A stretch of DNA of 64,000 bases from Owenia fusiformis (taxonomy: Eukaryota; Annelida; Polychaeta; Sabellida; Oweniidae). Location: NCBI GenBank assembly GCA_903813345.2, contig CAIIXF020000001.1:22339915-22403914 (forward strand), given 5' to 3'. The notes below the pieces were generated by a model. The model did not search any database, had not been told where the DNA came from, and saw only the letters and a list, made by a program, of their open reading frames with translations. This document shows positions 60,505-64,000 of the stretch, one piece after another; the stretch's first letter is position 1, and each line of letters starts with the position of its first letter. A program made the translations under genes and the position numbers.

Positions 60505-63500
60505 TTAAAGTCAGTATAGATGTTTGTTATCTTATGTGCTTGGTGGTCTCTAGTATTGTGTCCTTGTCTATCGATTGTTTTAGCATTTCTTGTCCAGATG
60601 TGGATACTGAGATGTCTTCATTTAGTCTTTGTTCCAAAATGTTAATCTCATTCTCTGTAATTGAATTGCGTAGTTCTCAACAGCCAATTAGCTTGTTGTA
60701 ATCTAGTTCAAGTGATAGTTTTTATTACTCAGCGTTATATTTAGAGTGCTCTCTCAGCTGATTCGTGTGACAAATGTCTCCAATGGTCTCCAGTTATACA
60801 CATTCCCAAATGGCTCAGATTAACTTTATAAATGTTTGTTTTCCATGGAAATAAGTGTCACCAAATATTGATGGTATGTTGTGGAAGTTGAGTGCAATCA
60901 GCTTTTAGATTCCTAGCTCTTCATGGCAATTTCTGAAAATGAAAAATGTGACAATATAAAGCAAGCGTCAGCATCTGGAAATATATGCTGGGCTGTTAAT
61001 GATACCATAATTATCTGATAAGTTCTTCTTACATAATATGATAATGAATTACATATGGTTTTCAGGGGTTTCATTAGCACCAAGCAATAAACTATGGTTA
61101 TTTTACCCAAATTACCAATTGTTTTGAATGATTTTGTAAATGTTTCCATGTTAAAATTATAATTTTCAATAATTATGCCTTTTCATAAGTTTTTTTATGT
61201 TATCAAAATTTCTACCGAAACCCAGATAATTATCATTTTATAGTCAAACTTAGATCCTAAATTCTGGTATGGAAAATTCCAATTACCAAGATTCTTTGAA
61301 ATAACACAATGTCATTTCTTAAATGAAACAACGAGGACATTTTTCATGACAAAAATCAGTTTAACATGCTGCGCAATAAGTTCTTTGTTTCACCATTTAT
61401 GACCCTAGCAACATTGTTTGATAGACTTAAACAAAGAAATCCATGCATGTTTCATCTTAATTAGTGGTCAGAGATAAGAAAACATGTCTAACCACTAGCC
61501 ATCAATAAGAAATGAATATTAAATATGCCCCAAGATTTTATTCAGAATTACTTACTTTATGAAGATGTGCATTGTTTGTATCTTTATCTATTTATCTATA
61601 TCTATTTATTCCAGTGATCTCATCTAACTTAAAACACAGAACTCAAATGAAGTAATTGTATCCTGATCTGATAAGACCTTTGCTCCAATACGGCAACTTG
61701 TCTATTTGTATTCTATCTACACTTGAGTCAGACTTTTAAATCAATCGTAGTTAATTATAGCAATTTAAAGTTAGCGAACCTGCCTTGTACCATATGGGTT
61801 CACCCTCTAGCCAACATGTCACAGAATTACTCGCTAGAACTCATTGTAATCGATTTGACACCATAAAAGTAAATAAAATCATTTAAAAATATTCTGTGCT
61901 ATCCTTTTAGAAATGAATAGGAATTAAAAATGACTCTTTTTAGAAATTTACTTAGAAAAATACAAAATTAATGCTATATGTACAGTTGTATGTGTTTCAT
62001 GTATTTAGAAGCCTAGTAAAAGCAATCATATAACGTTAATCAATAAGTTGAAATTAATTTAAATGATGTTTTTTTCAATTTCAGATTGCAATCAGAGAGT
62101 TGCAATTAGTTCATATATGGCCAATGTATGGTGAATATATAGGATTTAATTAATAATTACTTCATGATTATGTTAGAATCTCCTTTGTTGACATCAAGCA
62201 GCTGATCACGTTTAACGTTGGGAGAGTGCTGTAGGCAGGGACCATAGCACAAGTTACAAACTAGGGGAATTAGTTTTTTCACCTTAGGGAACTGTCGCAT
62301 TACATGCTGAAACTAGTTATGGTTACTATGGTAACTCAATTTTTGCCTAGGTATGGCACTTATGGAAATGATAGCATAATTTTACAAACTAATACAATAA
62401 TCTGGTATCTGATATAGTTATTTAAAATCAAAATATAAAATAGAGATATAGGATATACAGTATTGTCAGTAGAGTTGATGTGTGTTGATGTTGAGTTGAA
62501 GGGTATTAAGGTAGTTGGATCATTGGTGCTGATGCTTCACAAGTAGTGAGAATATAGCATGTTTGTTTAGATCTTCATGTATGTTTATCTTCCAGCTTCA
62601 GGTAAATCATTATCACTTGGCACACCTGTCTCGTTAACCTGTTAATCACCTGCCCTATTGGCTGATAATTATATACATGCAGGTATACATTGTGTAGATT
62701 CACTTGTTACAACCTCTGTGATAAAGCAGGACTTATCTGAAGCGCACCCTCCACATCGTGTACCTCAGTCTTGCCTTAACCCCTTCTGACCCCCTCTTAC
62801 TAGATCAGGGGAAGTAATGGGAGGGGGAGGGCAAAGATTTGAGTCAATACTCTGGATAGCTTTATAATTATGTTACATTGCCATATAGCATATGAGTATA
62901 TTACTTCTACATGTATGTATTTCTGCTAGGTGTGCTCTATTTATCATTGAATCATCCATGTGTTCCAGTTGATAAAAATAATTCTTTTTGCAGAAAACTC
63001 AAGGAAATGATCATTCAATGAAATAGACCTCAATCATTAATATATTCTGACTCTAGTTGTTGTCAACTCAAATTGTGGTTTTTCTTGGGGCACTGTCAAC
63101 TTAACTCTACAATTAACATTGAAACAAAGAGTCATAGAGACATTAAAGACAATATTTGATGGATAGATGGTAGTTATTCAGCACAGCTAGAGGATATTCT
63201 ACCAATATGAGTGACCCTTAAGGGTTTGATAGTTTCCTTATTTTCTTTGTGTGGTTAGCTGATAGTGAGGATCTAGGACTCTGTGGTTTTCATATTAGTC
63301 CGTATCATGTCATATAGTTTTTATATAGTTCATATGTGGTCACATCATGTATTATGTCTTTGATATAGATCATTCCTTTGTCACCTACATATGTAGGCTA
63401 GTAGGCACTGGCACTTTATGCATTAAGAAATTAGCTTTACAAGAAGTGGAGACTTTTTGGACCAGTTGTAACCTGGCATGTAAGCAAGGCATGTTGGAGA

Positions 63501-64000
63501 TAAATTTTTGGCAATATTGGTCACCATGACAATAGACTCGCATATAAGTGTGCAACCAAGTGGTTGCAAGTGTTTTAATCTGTTCAGTGATTGGTGTTTG
63601 GCATTTGTAACAAATGGCAGGTGGTGACATTTTGCATGTTAATACCTTGTTTTTCTTGGTCTCAGTTAAAATGGATGATTGTGAATAATGTTGTAGTACA
63701 AGATTGTCACATTTAATATTGGTACTTGGCTATTTATTCATTTGTAAGGTTAAGGTTAACAGTGAATAAAGTGATGAAATGAAATTATGATTTTTTGCTT
63801 TAATTCATGTCAAGTTGACAAAATCTCTTGGAATATTAAATTGGCTTGACAGGTGATGTGATTAATTAAATTATTTTGTGTTTAGAAATGATGAAATATT
63901 TACCAATGAAATGGAGTTTTTTATAAACATGTCAGATCAATCTGTACTACTTGAAACTATTCACTGGACCCTTTTATAGACTATTTCTATGAACTATGAA
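60505..64000. other. Upstream of the BTB gene to the right edge, no supported gene
   Basis: AT-rich sequence without recognisable exons on either strand. I searched the plus strand for the next LOTUS or tudor exon of the 36-47 kb gene and found none. It contains a repeat-B copy near the right edge and a GACCCCCTCTTACTAG / AGGGGAAGTAATGGGAGGGGG imperfect hairpin around 62780-62830. Confidence 0.5.
63570..63652 (+). repeat. Dispersed repeat family B, copy 7
   Basis: GGTGTTTGGCATTTGTAACAAATGGCAGGTGGTGACATTTTGCATGTTAATACCTTGTTTTT is the intact 3' core of the family; the 5' half is absent. Confidence 0.85.

Noticed and set aside
62088-62135. Possible next exon of the LOTUS gene (IAIRELQLVHIWPMY after a TTTCAG)
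   Set aside because: It lacks the G-I/L-W...LP pattern expected after KERIRQ in a LOTUS unit and is 14.7 kb away; most likely chance.

Overview
This is a eukaryotic, AT-rich animal window with intron-rich genes, GT-AG splice sites, canonical poly(A) signals and many small inverted-repeat transposons. Gene content (chordin, RCC1, SF3B5, GATC, a LOTUS/dsRBD protein, a membrane UDP-glycosyltransferase, a BTB protein) fits a lophotrochozoan, most likely a bivalve mollusc. That assignment is inference from gene style and repeat texture, not from a diagnostic marker.

Layout. 1-824 (-): internal part of a GT-A-fold glycosyltransferase that runs off the left edge. 3312-4946 (+): an intronless UDP-glucuronosyltransferase-like gene. 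5707-19715 (-): a complete 21-exon chordin gene, converging on the UGT gene with their poly(A) signals about 110 bp apart. I reconstructed every chordin splice site with consistent phases, giving 927 aa with signal peptide, CR1, four CHRD domains, CR2-CR4 and a basic tail. 23905-24746 (-): SF3B5 followed 131 bp later by GATC, with no poly(A) signal between them. 27383-31515 (+): a complete 10-exon RCC1 (426 aa). 36674-47417 (+): the first 13 coding exons of a TDRD7-like LOTUS protein that also carries a double-stranded-RNA-binding domain. Its expected tudor part is not in the window. 52942-54292 (-): an intronless divergent M28-peptidase-like gene with one apparent 1-nt frameshift in an A6 run. 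57658-60504 (-): a three-exon BTB/POZ protein (301 aa).

The rest is repeat-rich. The largest element is a 4.4-kb inverted-repeat transposon (47.7-52.1 kb) whose arms contain ~182-bp tandem units and whose core holds decayed transposon coding sequence. A 1.06-kb foldback element (34.5-35.6 kb) is filled with a minisatellite. A 0.9-kb near-perfect palindrome (58.2-59.1 kb) sits in a BTB-gene intron. About ten smaller MITE-like elements and a seven-copy dispersed repeat, always in + orientation, complete the picture.

The genes do not form a pathway. They are separate functions: BMP antagonism (chordin), mitochondrial Gln-tRNA charging (GATC), splicing (SF3B5), Ran-GTP/chromatin (RCC1) and germ-granule RNA biology (LOTUS/dsRBD). 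I found no tRNA, rRNA or CRISPR. The most unusual items are the LOTUS plus dsRBD architecture, the SF3B5-GATC tandem and the foldback elements.
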